Source of the DNA: Pseudomonas oryzihabitans
Lineage (GTDB): Bacteria > Pseudomonadota > Gammaproteobacteria > Pseudomonadales > Pseudomonadaceae
Direction: 5' to 3'
Assembly (NCBI RefSeq): GCF_024652905.1
Contig: NZ_CP102428.1
Location: 3,050,501-3,114,500 of the forward strand
Length of the DNA: 64,000 nt
Below the pieces are notes generated by a model. It did no database searches. It saw only the letters and a list, made by a program, of their open reading frames with translations, and was not told the DNA's origin. Of this stretch, positions 31,880-41,763 are shown piece by piece. Position numbers and translations under genes: made by a program. The stretch's first letter is position 1. Each line of letters begins with the position of its first letter.

Positions 31880-32317
31880 CTAAATCGACAATAAAAATGT
31901 CACCGGTCCGTCGTTGACCAGGGAAACCTGCATGTCGGCGCCGAAACGACCGGTCTGGACCTCGGGATGCAGGTCACGGGCGAGGCTCACCAGGTGATCG
32001 AACAACCGTTCGCCCTGAGCCGGCGGTGCGGCGGTGGAAAAGCTCGGCCGCCGCCCGCTGCGGGTATCGGCGGCCAGGGTGAACTGCGAGACCAGCAGCA
32101 GCCCGCCGCCGACGTCCTGCAGCGACAGATTCATGCGCTGCTCGCCGTCGGCGAACACCCGGTACTCCAGCAGGCGCTTGAGCATCCGGGCGCAGGCGGC
32201 CTCGTCATCCGCCGGCTCGATGCCGACCAGGACCAGCAGGCCCGGGCCGATGGCGCCGACCGTATCCCCCGCCACCTCGACGCTGGCGCGAGCGACCCGT
32301 TGCAGCAACGCCTTCAC
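31880..32317 (-). CDS. dtd: D-aminoacyl-tRNA deacylase
   Basis: This enzyme recycles mischarged D-aminoacyl-tRNA. The 145-residue protein shows both family signatures: [20 protein letters not shown] and the Gly-cisPro motif NDGPVTFLL at the C-terminus. Its ATG overlaps the pip stop by 4 bp, so pip-dtd is a coupled pair transcribed toward opgG. Confidence 0.95.
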   Translation of the reverse strand: MKALLQRVARASVEVAGDTVGAIGPGLLVLVGIEPADDEAACARMLKRLLEYRVFADGEQRMNLSLQDVGGGLLLVSQFTLAADTRSGRRPSFSTAAPPAQGERLFDHLVSLARDLHPEVQTGRFGADMQVSLVNDGPVTFLLSI

Positions 32318-33279
32318 TCGGCCTCCTGGGGCAGATCGAGCAGCTGGCGGGCGATCTGGTCGGTCGCCCGCACCAGGGCGTCACAGATACCGGGTTCGCT
32401 GGCCGCATGGCCGGCATCGCGGATGATCTGCAATTCGCTGCCGGGCCAGGCATGGTGCAGGGCCCAGGCATTGTCCAGGGGACAGACCATGTCATAGCGG
32501 CCGTGCACGATCACCGCCGGGATATGGGCGATCCTGGGCATGTCGCGCAGGAGCTGGTCGGGTTCGAGAAAAGCGTCGTTGACGAAGTAGTGGCACTCGA
32601 TACGGGCGATGGCCAGGGCGTGCTCGCTGAATTTCTCCAGCACGTCGGGATTGGGCCTCAGGGTCACGGTGCGGCCTTCCCAGCACGACCAGGCGCGCGC
32701 CGCGGACATCTGCGCCAGCTCGTCCGGACCGGTCAGCCGCCGGTAGTAGGCCTGAATGAGATTGCCGCGCTCTTCCTCGGCGATGGGGTGCAGATAGTCC
32801 TGCCAGAAATCCGGAAAGAGCCGGCTCGCGCCGTCCTGGTAGAACCAGTGCAGATCCACCGGGCGACAGAGAAAGATGCCGCGCAGGATCATGGCGCGGA
32901 CCCGCTCGGGATGGCGCTGGGCATAGGCCAGCGCCAGGGTCGATCCCCAGGAGCCGCCGAACAGCACCCATTGCTCGATACCCAGGTGCTCGCGCAGGCG
33001 CTCGATGTCCTCGACCAGGTGCCAGGTGCTGTTGTTTTCCAGACTGGCATAGGGCGTGGAGCGACCGCAGCCACGCTGATCGAAGGTGACGATGCGGTAG
33101 AGATTGGGATCGAAGAAACGCCGACTCAGGCGATCGCATCCGGAGCCGGGTCCGCCGTGGATGAACAGCACCGGCAGACCGTCGGGCGAGCCACTCTCAT
33201 CGACATAGAGCACATGGGGGGCTTCGACGGCCAGCTCGTGGCGGGCGTAAGGCTTGATTTCCGGGTACAGATTCAGCAT
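32314..33279 (-). CDS. pip: Proline iminopeptidase
   Basis: This is an alpha/beta-hydrolase that removes N-terminal proline from peptides. The 321-residue protein has the oxyanion motif HGGPG (41-45), the nucleophile elbow GGSWGS with Ser110, and the late His in [12 protein letters not shown]. No signal peptide is seen, so it is cytoplasmic. The following gene dtd overlaps it by 4 bp. Confidence 0.93.
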   Translation of the reverse strand: MLNLYPEIKPYARHELAVEAPHVLYVDESGSPDGLPVLFIHGGPGSGCDRLSRRFFDPNLYRIVTFDQRGCGRSTPYASLENNSTWHLVEDIERLREHLGIEQWVLFGGSWGSTLALAYAQRHPERVRAMILRGIFLCRPVDLHWFYQDGASRLFPDFWQDYLHPIAEEERGNLIQAYYRRLTGPDELAQMSAARAWSCWEGRTVTLRPNPDVLEKFSEHALAIARIECHYFVNDAFLEPDQLLRDMPRIAHIPAVIVHGRYDMVCPLDNAWALHHAWPGSELQIIRDAGHAASEPGICDALVRATDQIARQLLDLPQEAE

Positions 33280-33410
33280 GTCGCGCTCCGCGGGGCAGGG
33301 TCGGCCCCTTCATCATAGACCTGCACCTTACCGGGTTTCCACGCTGCCCGGGCTTGCCTCGCGTCCAGCGGCACCCGCACCATCGACGGCCAGTCGCCAA
33401 GGAGATCGCC

Positions 33411-34214
33411 ATGTCCCACGCCAAGCTGCAGTTGCTGCTGATCGATCCGCAAAACGATTTCTGCGACCTGCCGGGTGCGGCCCTGCCGGTACCGGGCGCG
33501 GTAGCCGGCCTGCAGCGCGTCGCCGCTCTGATCGAGCGCCTCGGGCCTCGGCTCACCGCGGTGCATGTCACCCTGGATTCCCACCAGCCGCTGCACATCG
33601 CCCATCCGCACGGCTGGCAGGACGCCGCCGGGCAGCCACCGGCGCCCTTTACCCAGATCAGCGCGGACGAGGTGGCCGATGGTCGCTGGCAGACCCGCGA
33701 GCCGAGCGAGCGCGCCCGGGCGCTGGCCTATGTGCAGGCGCTGGAGGCTGGCGGTCGCTATCGCCTGGTGATCTGGCCGGAACACTGCCTGGTAGGCGGC
33801 TGGGGCCATGGGGTGCAGGAGGATGTCCACCAGGCGCTCAATGCCTGGGGCCGAGAGCAGGGGCGCCTGGTGGAGTTCATCGCCAAGGGCGGCAATCCCC
33901 ATACCGAACACTATTCGGCCCTGCGCGCCGAGGTGCTGGATCCGGCGGACCCGGGCACCGCGGTGGACGCCGGGCTGATCGCCCGGCTACAGGCGGCTGA
34001 CACTCTGTTAGTGGCGGGCGAGGCGCTGTCCCATTGCGTGGCCAGCACCCTACGCGACCTGCTGGAATTCTGGCCGGTGGAGCGGCGCCAGGACCTGGTG
34101 CTGTTGACCGACTGCAGTCATTCGGTGCCAGGCTTCGAAGCCCAGGGTGAAGCCTTCCTGGCCGAGATGCGCGCCGCCGGCATCCGCCTGGCGGCCTCGA
34201 CGGACGAGTTCTAG
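33411..34214 (+). CDS. Isochorismatase-like cysteine hydrolase (nicotinamidase fold)
   Basis: The 267-residue protein has the nicotinamidase/isochorismatase fold: IDPQNDF with the catalytic Asp, a metal-binding-like LDSHQPLHIAHPH segment, and the nucleophile Cys209 in GEALSHCVAST. It is longer than PncA (about 210 residues). The substrate is unknown; nicotinamide is possible but not supported by context. ATG 33411 has AAGGAG seven bases upstream. It is divergent from pip and convergent with the PEBP gene. Confidence 0.8.
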   Translation: MSHAKLQLLLIDPQNDFCDLPGAALPVPGAVAGLQRVAALIERLGPRLTAVHVTLDSHQPLHIAHPHGWQDAAGQPPAPFTQISADEVADGRWQTREPSERARALAYVQALEAGGRYRLVIWPEHCLVGGWGHGVQEDVHQALNAWGREQGRLVEFIAKGGNPHTEHYSALRAEVLDPADPGTAVDAGLIARLQAADTLLVAGEALSHCVASTLRDLLEFWPVERRQDLVLLTDCSHSVPGFEAQGEAFLAEMRAAGIRLAASTDEF

Positions 34215-34231
34215 CCCGTCCGTGCTTTGTC

Positions 34232-34726
34232 CTACTTGATCTCGTAGAGACCGGTGTAGGTCGCCGCAGCCAGCTGGTTGAGGTGGATCATGAAGCGGCC
34301 GACCGCATTGGTCGCCTCGGCCGGCACCGGCAGCTGCTCGACCTTGAGCGCATGCAGCTGGAAGATGTAGCGGTGCGGCTTGTCACCCTTGGGCGGCGCC
34401 GCGCCACCGAAGCCGCGGGTGCCGTAGTCGTTGATCAGTTGCAGGGCGCCTGCCGGCAGGCCCGAGCCATCGGCGCGGCCGGCGTCTTCCGCCAGGCCCT
34501 GGGTGCCGACCGGGATGTTGACCACCACCCAATGCCAGAATCCGCTGCCGGTGGGGGCATCCGGATCGTAGACGGTCAGCGCCAGACTCTTGGTATCAGC
34601 CGGCGGGTCGGACCACTGCAGCGCAGGCGAGATGTTGTCGCCGTGGGCGCCGAAGTCGGCCACGTCGAACTCGTGGCGCTTGGGCATGAAGCCGTTGTCG
34701 GTGAAGGCATCGGTCCAGAGTTTCAC
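34232..34726 (-). CDS. YbhB/YbcL family Raf kinase inhibitor-like protein (PEBP fold)
   Basis: The 164-residue protein matches the bacterial PEBP family: NISPALQWSDPPADTKSLALTVYDPDAPTG with the DPDAP ligand motif, then FWHWVVVNIP and DYGTRGFGGAAPPKGDKPHRYIFQLHAL. Its biochemical role is unknown. GTG 34726 is preferred over longer starts: AGGAG lies eight bases upstream and the family N-terminus follows. It is 16 bp downstream of the lipocalin gene on the same strand. Confidence 0.88.
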   Translation of the reverse strand: MKLWTDAFTDNGFMPKRHEFDVADFGAHGDNISPALQWSDPPADTKSLALTVYDPDAPTGSGFWHWVVVNIPVGTQGLAEDAGRADGSGLPAGALQLINDYGTRGFGGAAPPKGDKPHRYIFQLHALKVEQLPVPAEATNAVGRFMIHLNQLAAATYTGLYEIK

Positions 34727-34742
34727 GGAGAGCTCCTGTGGC

Positions 34743-35306
34743 CTAGGGCATATGGGCGTCGGTCTCGCGCCAGACCAGACGATTGAGGTTGTAACCCTTC
34801 TCGCGGGCGATGCGCAGCAGCTTCTCGCTCTGCGCCGCGGAGATCTCGGGCTTGCGCGCCAGCAACCAGAGGTACTTGCGATCCGGACTGCCGACCAGGG
34901 CGGTCTTGTAGTCGTCGTCGACATAGAGGATCCAATAGGGTCCCTTGGCCACGTTGGGCAGGACGCCGCTGAACCAGGTGTCGAAGCGCACTTCGAGACG
35001 ATCGGTCACGCCCGGCTTGATCGGGGTGGCGGTGCCCGTGGCTTCCTGCACCTTGCCGTCCAGGGTGCGGCAGCGGTTGAACACGGCGACCGAGCCATCG
35101 GCCATGACGTGATAGTTGGCTTCGGACTGGGCGCACTTGCGCTGGAAGAACATCGGCAGCCGCGCCACTTCGTACCAGTGCCCCTGGTAGCGCTGCAGAT
35201 CGACATTGCCCGCGGTGAGCGGCGGGACCTCGCGCGGGCCACTGGCACAGGCCGCGAGCAGCCCGGCAGCACCCGCCAGCAGTAGAATCTTGGTAGAGGT
35301 TTTCAT
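34743..35306 (-). CDS. blc: Outer-membrane lipocalin (Blc type)
   Basis: The 187-residue lipoprotein has a signal peptide ending in the lipobox LAAC, then VDLQRYQGHWYEVARLPMFFQRKC with the lipocalin GxW motif, and YLWLLARKPEISAAQ typical of Blc. It probably binds fatty acids or lysophospholipids at the outer membrane. Its ATG overlaps the stop of the small upstream lipoprotein by 4 bp (ATGA), so the two are translationally coupled. Confidence 0.9.
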   Translation of the reverse strand: MKTSTKILLLAGAAGLLAACASGPREVPPLTAGNVDLQRYQGHWYEVARLPMFFQRKCAQSEANYHVMADGSVAVFNRCRTLDGKVQEATGTATPIKPGVTDRLEVRFDTWFSGVLPNVAKGPYWILYVDDDYKTALVGSPDRKYLWLLARKPEISAAQSEKLLRIAREKGYNLNRLVWRETDAHMP

Positions 35307-35557
35307 CGCAGACCCTGCCCGGCGAACATCGCCACCTTGTCGTTGAGATACTGCACGCTGATGAAGGAGCCGCGATCGCCCCAGGTACAGGTGGTGACGC
35401 CCAGGGCGCCCGCGCATTCCGTGGGCGCACCCAGGATCTGCTCCACCTCGACCTTGGTCTGGCCAGCCTTGAGCCGGGAATAGTTTTCCTGATTGACCTT
35501 GCCGCAGCCGGCCAATACCAGGCTGCCCACCAGCAACAGCGCCAAGCGCCACTTCAT
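35303..35557 (-). CDS. Small BamE/DUF3862-like lipoprotein
   Basis: The 84-residue protein starts at ATG 35557 with AGGAGG just upstream. It has a lipoprotein signal ending LVLAGC, followed by VNQENYSRLKAGQTKVEVEQILGAP, the helix-turn segment shared by SmpA/OmlA (BamE)-like and DUF3862 proteins, and an aromatic beta hairpin (TCTWGDRGSFISVQYLNDKV). It is shorter than BamE and not at the usual bamE locus. It is coupled to blc by a 4-bp overlap; its function is unknown. Confidence 0.8.
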   Translation of the reverse strand: MKWRLALLLVGSLVLAGCGKVNQENYSRLKAGQTKVEVEQILGAPTECAGALGVTTCTWGDRGSFISVQYLNDKVAMFAGQGLR

Positions 35558-35623
35558 ACCTGCCTCCTCCATCCTGACGGCAAGGCTATAGAGCCCGCCT
35601 GGCCGCCAGGGTTCGCTTCGTCA

Positions 35624-35763
35624 GAAGCCGTTCACGATCTCGCGAGCTAGAGCCAAGCAAGACGACAATGCCTGAGAAAGCGGAATTTACAGATAGTAAA
35701 TGAGCATTTCGAAGGCATTTTCAACGCCGCTTGGCCGACGCGCAGCAGATCGTGAGCGGCTTC
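35624..35763. repeat. Dispersed intergenic hairpin element, copy D
   Basis: This 140-bp copy in plus orientation ends at the base before the speA stop codon (read on the minus strand it starts directly after speA). The ends GAAGCCGTTCACGATCT and AGATCGTGAGCGGCTTC pair at 16 of 17 positions. The core (35674-35710) carries three changes (GAGAAAGCGGAATTTAC and GTAAATGAGCATTTC). The proximal stem is AATGCCT/AGGCATT. Confidence 0.9.
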
Positions 35764-37677
35764 TTAGCCGGCGAGGTAGGAGGAACGGGTCAGGCCCAGG
35801 CGCATGGCGTCGAGGAACTGGGTGCGCTCGCGCGCGGTGAGACGGGCGCTGGCGACCTTGTCGCGGTAGTAGGTCATCAGCTCCTCGGGCGAGAGGTGCA
35901 CGTACCTGAGCATGTCCTCGATGGTGTCGTGGGTCTCGATGCCGCCATGGCGCACGCTGCCGTCGGCGTCTTGGTAGACGTTCACCGAATCGGTGTCGCC
36001 GAACAGGTTGTGCATGTCGCCAAGGATCTCCTGGTAGGCGCCCACCAGGAACACCGCCAGCAGATAGTCCTCGCCCTCGCGCACCTCGTGCACCGGCAGG
36101 CTGGTCTCGATGCTCTGCTCGTCGACGTACTGCTTGATCTTGCCATCGGAATCACAGGTCAGGTCCTGCAGCACGGCGCGACGCACCGGCTCCTCGTCCA
36201 GGCGGGTCAGGGGCACGATCGGCAGGATCTGGTCGATGGCCCAGGTATCGGGCAGGCTCTGGAACACCGAGAAGTTGCAGATGTACTTGTCGGCCAGCTT
36301 GTCGTTGAGCTCGTCGAGCACCTGGCGGTGGGAGCGCTGGCGCGCCTTGAGCTGGTTGTACAGGCGGCGGCAGATGGCGAAGTAGCACTGCTCGGCCAGG
36401 GCCTTGTCGCTCAGGCTCAGGGTGCCGGCGGCATACTGGGCGGCGGCCTCGCTGACGTACTGGGTGGCGCGCCAATAGGTCTCGGTGACCATCTCCGGAT
36501 CGGTGTCGCCGAGCAGCTCGGCCAGCCACTGCACCACCTCGGCCTTGCCTTCGAAGCGCTCGCTGGCCGGCACGCTGTCGTTGTGGCGCTCGACGTCGGT
36601 GACCTGCATCACCAGCATGGCGTGGTGGGCAGTCATGGCACGGCCGCTTTCCGAGAAGATGTTGGGATGCGGCAATTCCTGCTGGTCGCAGAACTCCTTG
36701 AGCATGCCGACCACGGTACCGGCGTAGTCGTCCATGTCGTAGTTGATCGAGCTGGCGTTGCGCGAGTGGGTACCGTCGTAGTCCACGCCCAGGCCGCCGC
36801 CCACGTCGATGTGATCCAGCGGCAGGCCCAGGGCGCGCAACTCGGCGTAGTAGCGGATGGCTTCGCGGAAACCCTGGCGATAGTCGGCCAGGTTGGCGAT
36901 CTGCGAGCCCATGTGGAAGTGCAGCAGGCGCACGCCCTGCTCCAGGCCGGCGGCGCGGAAGCGTTCGATCACCGACAACAGCTGGGCGGCGGAGAGGCCG
37001 AACTTGGACTTCTCGCCACCGGTATCGGCCCATTTGCTCGACGCCAGGGACGACAGCCGCACCCGCAGGCCGACCTGGGGCGTGACCTTGAGCTCGGCCG
37101 CCTCCTCGATCACCAGCGGGACCTCGGATTCCTTCTCGATGACGATGAAGACGCTGTGACCGAGCTTCTGGCCCATCAGCGCCAGACGGATGAATTCGCG
37201 ATCCTTGTAGCCATTGCAGACGATGGTACCGCCCTTGGGCGCCAGCGCCAGCACCGCCATCAGCTCCGGCTTGGAGCCGGCCTCCAGGCCGATGGAGACG
37301 TCGCGGGTGGCGATGATGTTTTCCACCACCGCTTCCTGCTGGTTGACCTTGATCGGATAGAGGGCGGTGTAGCGGCCCTGGTAGTCGAGGCGTTCGATGT
37401 TGCGATCGAAAGCGCCGGTCAGGTGCCGCACCTGGCCCTGGAGAATGTCGGGGAAACGGACTAGCAGCGGCAGCGACAGCCCCGCTTCGCGCAGCTGGCC
37501 GACCAGCACATGGAGGTCGATCGGCTGGCCGTCCGGGCCGTGGGGGCGGACTTCGACGTTGCCGGCATCGCTGATGGCGAAGTAGCCGGCACCCCAGTGG
37601 CGAATACCATAGACGCTGCGGCTGTCCGCCACGGTCCACTGGCTGCCGTCATCTTTGCGCGTGCGTCGTGGGGACAT
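35764..37677 (-). CDS. speA: Biosynthetic arginine decarboxylase
   Basis: This PLP enzyme converts arginine to agmatine for putrescine synthesis. The 637-residue protein has the PLP-lysine segment ALYPIKVNQ (Lys110), the HFHMGSQI motif, the glycine-rich [13 protein letters not shown] and the C-terminal active-site cysteine region [15 protein letters not shown] lies upstream of the ATG. It follows the SUI1-type gene in the same direction with an 86-bp gap, and repeat D abuts its stop. Confidence 0.96.
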   Translation of the reverse strand: MSPRRTRKDDGSQWTVADSRSVYGIRHWGAGYFAISDAGNVEVRPHGPDGQPIDLHVLVGQLREAGLSLPLLVRFPDILQGQVRHLTGAFDRNIERLDYQGRYTALYPIKVNQQEAVVENIIATRDVSIGLEAGSKPELMAVLALAPKGGTIVCNGYKDREFIRLALMGQKLGHSVFIVIEKESEVPLVIEEAAELKVTPQVGLRVRLSSLASSKWADTGGEKSKFGLSAAQLLSVIERFRAAGLEQGVRLLHFHMGSQIANLADYRQGFREAIRYYAELRALGLPLDHIDVGGGLGVDYDGTHSRNASSINYDMDDYAGTVVGMLKEFCDQQELPHPNIFSESGRAMTAHHAMLVMQVTDVERHNDSVPASERFEGKAEVVQWLAELLGDTDPEMVTETYWRATQYVSEAAAQYAAGTLSLSDKALAEQCYFAICRRLYNQLKARQRSHRQVLDELNDKLADKYICNFSVFQSLPDTWAIDQILPIVPLTRLDEEPVRRAVLQDLTCDSDGKIKQYVDEQSIETSLPVHEVREGEDYLLAVFLVGAYQEILGDMHNLFGDTDSVNVYQDADGSVRHGGIETHDTIEDMLRYVHLSPEELMTYYRDKVASARLTARERTQFLDAMRLGLTRSSYLAG

Positions 37678-37763
37678 TCGCGGGAATCTCCTGTAGGGAA
37701 TCTTGCTTTGGATGGACCGCCGCCAGGGGCGGTAAGTTGTACGCGGGGGCTGGAAGGCCTGGC

Positions 37764-38108
37764 CTAGCCGCCCGACCGCTTGGTCTTGAAGCCGCGCTTT
37801 TCGAGTTCGCCGAGCAGCAGGTCGACATGATCGCCCTGGATCTCGATGACGCCATCCTTGAGCGCCCCACCGGTCCCGCAGCGACGCTTGAGCGCGCTGG
37901 CCAGGTCCTTGAGCTCTTCCTCGCCCAGGGGGACGCCGCTGACCGTGGTCACCGTCTTGCCGCCGCGGCCCTTGGTCTCGCGCCGCACGCGGGCGATGCC
38001 GTCACCGGCCGGGGTCGGTGCCTGGGGTTCTTCCGGACGAATGCGGCCGACGTCGGTGGAATACACCAGCCGGCTGAGATCCGACAGCGAGGAGGTTTTC
38101 TTGCTCAA
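37764..38108 (-). CDS. SUI1/eIF1-type translation factor (YciH-like)
   Basis: The 114-residue protein has a variable N-terminus and a SUI1 domain: [53 protein letters not shown]. YciH-type proteins affect start-codon fidelity on the 30S subunit. TTG 38108 ([18 protein letters not shown]) is the likely start; longer frames upstream do not resemble the family. speA follows on the same strand. Confidence 0.88.
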   Translation of the reverse strand: MSKKTSSLSDLSRLVYSTDVGRIRPEEPQAPTPAGDGIARVRRETKGRGGKTVTTVSGVPLGEEELKDLASALKRRCGTGGALKDGVIEIQGDHVDLLLGELEKRGFKTKRSGG

Positions 38109-38251
38109 GGGACGGTTCTCCCAGTTCGATTCAGACGCCGGGCGCCTGGAGGAAACCTTGGATGCAGCGCCGGCCGGCACGGGCCGCGCTAGTCCGGGGC
38201 CGCGCAATGTAGCAGCATCGCCCGCGGATGCTAAGGCGCGAATGCGAGAAA

Positions 38252-38803
38252 TTAAGGCAGGGATGCGACATCCGACCGACTGACGGCCAGGCGCAGGGCC
38301 TCCAGCGAATCCGGGCAATAGGGTCGCTGGCGAGCCTCATCGAGAATGGCGGCCGGCGCCAGGAAGCGTGCCTCCAGTACCTCTTCCGGCTGCAGCCGCA
38401 GCGGGCCGTTCCAGCGCGCGCTGAACACGCCGCCCCAGAGGCGATTGCCGGGCTCTTCGAAATAGAAGGTGCCATGCTCGCGCAAGGCCACGCCGCTGAC
38501 GCCCAGCTCCTCGGCCAGCTCGCGGGCCGCCGATTGCGCATAGCTCTCGCCGGGCGCCACCATGCCGCCGGCAGCGACGTCCCAGTAGCCGGGATAGAGC
38601 GCCTTGCTCAGGGTGCGCCGATGTACGCAGAGTTCGCCGGCGTCATTGAACAGCAGGATGAAGGTGCAGCGGCCGATCAGGCCACGGGCACGCAGTTCTG
38701 CCCGCGGCAATTCGCCCTGGATGCAGTCCTGGTGATCGACCCAGACCACCAGTTCCCGGTCAGAGGCGGCGCGATGCGCCGCCTCGCGTGCGTCCGGCGT
38801 CAT
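38252..38803 (-). CDS. Nudix hydrolase (YfcD-like)
   Basis: The 183-residue protein contains a complete Nudix box: G-MVAPG-E-SYAQSAA-RE-LAEE-LGV. FILLFNDAGELCVHRRTLSKALYPGYWD precedes it, which is typical of the IPP-isomerase-like YfcD branch. The substrate is unknown. Its ATG overlaps the DUF2333 stop by 1 bp, so the two are coupled. Confidence 0.88.
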   Translation of the reverse strand: MTPDAREAAHRAASDRELVVWVDHQDCIQGELPRAELRARGLIGRCTFILLFNDAGELCVHRRTLSKALYPGYWDVAAGGMVAPGESYAQSAARELAEELGVSGVALREHGTFYFEEPGNRLWGGVFSARWNGPLRLQPEEVLEARFLAPAAILDEARQRPYCPDSLEALRLAVSRSDVASLP

Positions 38804-39825
38804 CAGCCCTGTTCCAGCAACTGGCGCAGGTCGATGATGGCGGCGTTGGCGCGGGAGATGTAGTTGGCGATCACCAGCGAATGGTTGGCCAGGATGCCGA
38901 AGCCGCTGCCGTTGAGGATCATCGGACTCCAGACCGGCTGCTGCGCCGCTTCCAGTTCGCGGATGATCTCGCGCACGTTGACCGTAGCGTTCTTCTTGGC
39001 CAGGGTGTCGGCGAAGTCCACCTCGATGGCGCGCAGGATGTGCGACAGCGCCCAGGCCTGACCGCGGGCCTCGTAGAAGACGTTGTCGATCTGCAGCCAG
39101 GGCGTCTCGACGCGCTGCTCATGCACCTCGGGCACCTGGCCGGCAGGGATGTCCTGGTTCGGCCGCACCTCGGCATCGAGGCGTACGCGACCGACGCTGG
39201 CGGAGAGTCGCTGGGACAGCGAGCCCAGCCGGGTCTCGACATCGCCCAGCCAGTTGCGCAGGTTGTCCGAGCGCGAATAGAAGTAGGCGGCGGGCTGACC
39301 CTGGGCGTTCTGGCCACCCAGGCGCGCCAGGTAGCGATCCAGGGAGGCGATGCCGGCGCGGTACTCGGATTCCGACGAGGGCATCGCCCAGCTGTGGTTG
39401 TCGAAGTTGAAGCGCGGCTCGGCCTGGGCCAAATCGACGTCTTCGGTGGACTGCGACTGGGAACGGGCGAAGTCCTTGCGCAGGGCGCGTGCCAGGTCAC
39501 GGGTCTGCACCAGCACGCCATATTCCCAGGACGGCATGTCGTCGAGCCAGAGGCCCGGCGGGAAGATGTCGTTGGAGAGATAGCCGCCCGGCTTGTCCAG
39601 CAGGGTGCCGGCCACCTGCTTGAGGGTCTCGACCGTGGTGTAGCCAAGTACCAGCTTGCGACCACTGGCCGTGGCCGCCTCCTGGGCATGCTGCTGCACC
39701 GGGAAGAAATCCGGCTCACGACTCCAGTACCAGCCTATCGCCAGGCTGACCAGCAGGTAGAGCGCGACGAGCGCTGCTACCAGCCGGAGCCATCCCGATC
39801 TCAAGTTCCACTCCCGCATGGGCAA
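38803..39825 (-). CDS. DUF2333 family membrane-anchored protein
   Basis: The 340-residue protein has an N-terminal transmembrane helix (LVAALVALYLLVSLAIGWYW) and a large soluble region with the conserved PGGYLSNDIFPPGLWLDDMPSWEYG and HSLVIANYISRANAAIIDLRQLLEQG. This matches DUF2333, found next to the Nudix gene in other Pseudomonas. Its function is unknown; it is likely anchored in the inner membrane facing the periplasm. Confidence 0.88.
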   Translation of the reverse strand: MPMREWNLRSGWLRLVAALVALYLLVSLAIGWYWSREPDFFPVQQHAQEAATASGRKLVLGYTTVETLKQVAGTLLDKPGGYLSNDIFPPGLWLDDMPSWEYGVLVQTRDLARALRKDFARSQSQSTEDVDLAQAEPRFNFDNHSWAMPSSESEYRAGIASLDRYLARLGGQNAQGQPAAYFYSRSDNLRNWLGDVETRLGSLSQRLSASVGRVRLDAEVRPNQDIPAGQVPEVHEQRVETPWLQIDNVFYEARGQAWALSHILRAIEVDFADTLAKKNATVNVREIIRELEAAQQPVWSPMILNGSGFGILANHSLVIANYISRANAAIIDLRQLLEQG

Positions 39826-40072
39826 TTCCTTGCAATGATTTCAAAGGTGTCGGCGCTTGGACCCCTGCCCGCGGCGCCGGTTGCGCAGCCCTCGCAGGCC
39901 GCTCGGGCGCAATGCACCTGGGCAGCCGCCTCCGAGCCTAGGGTAACAGGCGACAAACGCTACTCCAGAAGCGACCGACAGTGTCCATGCGAGCGGCATC
40001 GCCGCCGCTAACCAGGGTACCGCCTCTCCCCTGCCAGCCAGCAATTGGTAGCATAGGGCCACCACCTCAAGA

Positions 40073-41707
40073 ATGACGGAACAATTCGTGAGCGAACCAG
40101 ATGATCCGAGCCGGGACCGCCTCAAGCTGCACTTCGCGCAACGGGTCATCCACCAGTCGCGCCAGGTGCTGGAGATCTGGCAGCGGCTGCAACGAGACGA
40201 ATGGACGGCCGGCAGCCTGGCCGAACTGACCGACGCCAATGCGCGCCTGCTGCAATACGCGAAGCGCTTCGAGCAGCAGGGCCATGCCGAGCTCGCCGAG
40301 ACCATCGGCGCTTCCCTGGCCCAGGTCGCCGCCAATCGCGGCCGCCTCAACAGCCAGGCCATCACCGAACTTAGCCAGGCCATGCAGAGCCTGTCGCGCA
40401 CCGGGCTGCGCCAGGGCGACCAGCTGGAAACCACCAGCCTGCCGCCGCTGCGCAAGCCGATCTACATCGCCCTGCTCGACAGCGAGCGCGCCGAGCGCCT
40501 GGCGCAGCAGATGGAGTACTTCGGCGTCACCATCCAGATCGTCCACCATGCCGACGACTTCCGCGCGATGATGGACAGTCGCCATCCGGCGGTCATCGTC
40601 ATGGACGTGGACTTCGGCGGCGCAGGCGCTGGCATCCAGCTGGCGCTGGAGGCCCAGACCGGTCTCGAACGTAAGTTGCCGGTGCTGTTCTACAGCCACC
40701 AGGAGGCCGATACGCCCTTTCGCCTGGCGGCGGTGCGCGCCGGTGGCCAGGAGTTCTATACCGGCACCCTGGATTCGGCGCGGCTGCTGGAAAAGATCGA
40801 GACCCTCACCCGCACCGTCTACTACGATCCAATCCGCGCCCTGGTGGTGGACGATTCCCGCGCCCAGGCCATGGCCACGGAAATGGCGCTCAACAGCGCC
40901 GGCATCGTCACCCGCACCCTGATGCAACCCGGGGCGGTGATGGCGCACCTGGCGGAATTCGCCCCCGATCTGATCATCCTCGACATGTACATGCCCGAGT
41001 GCATTGGCACCGAGCTGGCCAAGGTCATCCGCCAGCACGAGCGCTATGTCAGCGTGCCCATCATCTATCTGTCGGCCGAGGACGATCTCGACAAGCAGCT
41101 GGATGCCATGAGCGAAGGCGGTGACGACTTCCTCACCAAGCCGATCAAGCCGCGCCACCTGATCGCCACGGTGCGCACCCGCGCCGCCCGGGCGCGCAGC
41201 CTGCAGGCACGCATCGTCCAGGACAGCCTCACCGGGCTGTACAACCACACCCATACCCTGCAATTGCTGGAAGACGCCTGCTTCCGCGCGCGGCGCAGCC
41301 AGCGACCGATCACCTTCGCCATGCTGGACATCGACCATTTCAAACAGGTCAACGACCACTACGGCCACCCCATGGGCGATCGGGTGATCAAGAGCCTGGC
41401 GCTGTTTCTCAAGCAGCGCCTGCGCAAGTCCGACCATATCGGCCGTTATGGCGGCGAGGAATTCGCCGTCGTACTGCCCGACACCGACCTGGCCACCGCC
41501 ACCCGCCTGATCGACGAGATCCGCCAGCGCTTCGCCGAGATCCACTATCCGGCACCGCCCAAGGAACTCAGCTGCACCTTCAGCGCCGGCGTGGCGCAGC
41601 TGCAGCCCGGCCAGGAGATGCCCGCGCTGGCCAAGCAGGCGGACGAAGCCCTCTATGCCGCCAAGCATGCGGGACGCAATTGCGTGCGTCAGTACGGCCA
41701 GGACTGA
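40073..41707 (+). CDS. gcbA: Tandem-receiver diguanylate cyclase (GcbA type)
   Basis: The 544-residue protein has an N-terminal helical region (to about residue 125), two receiver domains and a GGDEF domain. REC1 (about 128-250) is degenerate: the acidic pocket is reduced and the conserved Lys region reads EFYTG. REC2 (about 256-375) is canonical, with VVDDSR, LDMYMPE and FLTKPI. The cyclase has GGEEF at 460-464 and an I-site RKSD upstream, so it should make c-di-GMP with product inhibition. Its domain order and genome position match GcbA (PA4843), which acts in attachment and dispersal. Confidence 0.85.
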   Translation: MTEQFVSEPDDPSRDRLKLHFAQRVIHQSRQVLEIWQRLQRDEWTAGSLAELTDANARLLQYAKRFEQQGHAELAETIGASLAQVAANRGRLNSQAITELSQAMQSLSRTGLRQGDQLETTSLPPLRKPIYIALLDSERAERLAQQMEYFGVTIQIVHHADDFRAMMDSRHPAVIVMDVDFGGAGAGIQLALEAQTGLERKLPVLFYSHQEADTPFRLAAVRAGGQEFYTGTLDSARLLEKIETLTRTVYYDPIRALVVDDSRAQAMATEMALNSAGIVTRTLMQPGAVMAHLAEFAPDLIILDMYMPECIGTELAKVIRQHERYVSVPIIYLSAEDDLDKQLDAMSEGGDDFLTKPIKPRHLIATVRTRAARARSLQARIVQDSLTGLYNHTHTLQLLEDACFRARRSQRPITFAMLDIDHFKQVNDHYGHPMGDRVIKSLALFLKQRLRKSDHIGRYGGEEFAVVLPDTDLATATRLIDEIRQRFAEIHYPAPPKELSCTFSAGVAQLQPGQEMPALAKQADEALYAAKHAGRNCVRQYGQD

Positions 41708-41763
41708 TCTGGCGAGCCGGGTGCCTCTGCTATGATCGGCCGCTGCCGATCATCGAGAAGCCC

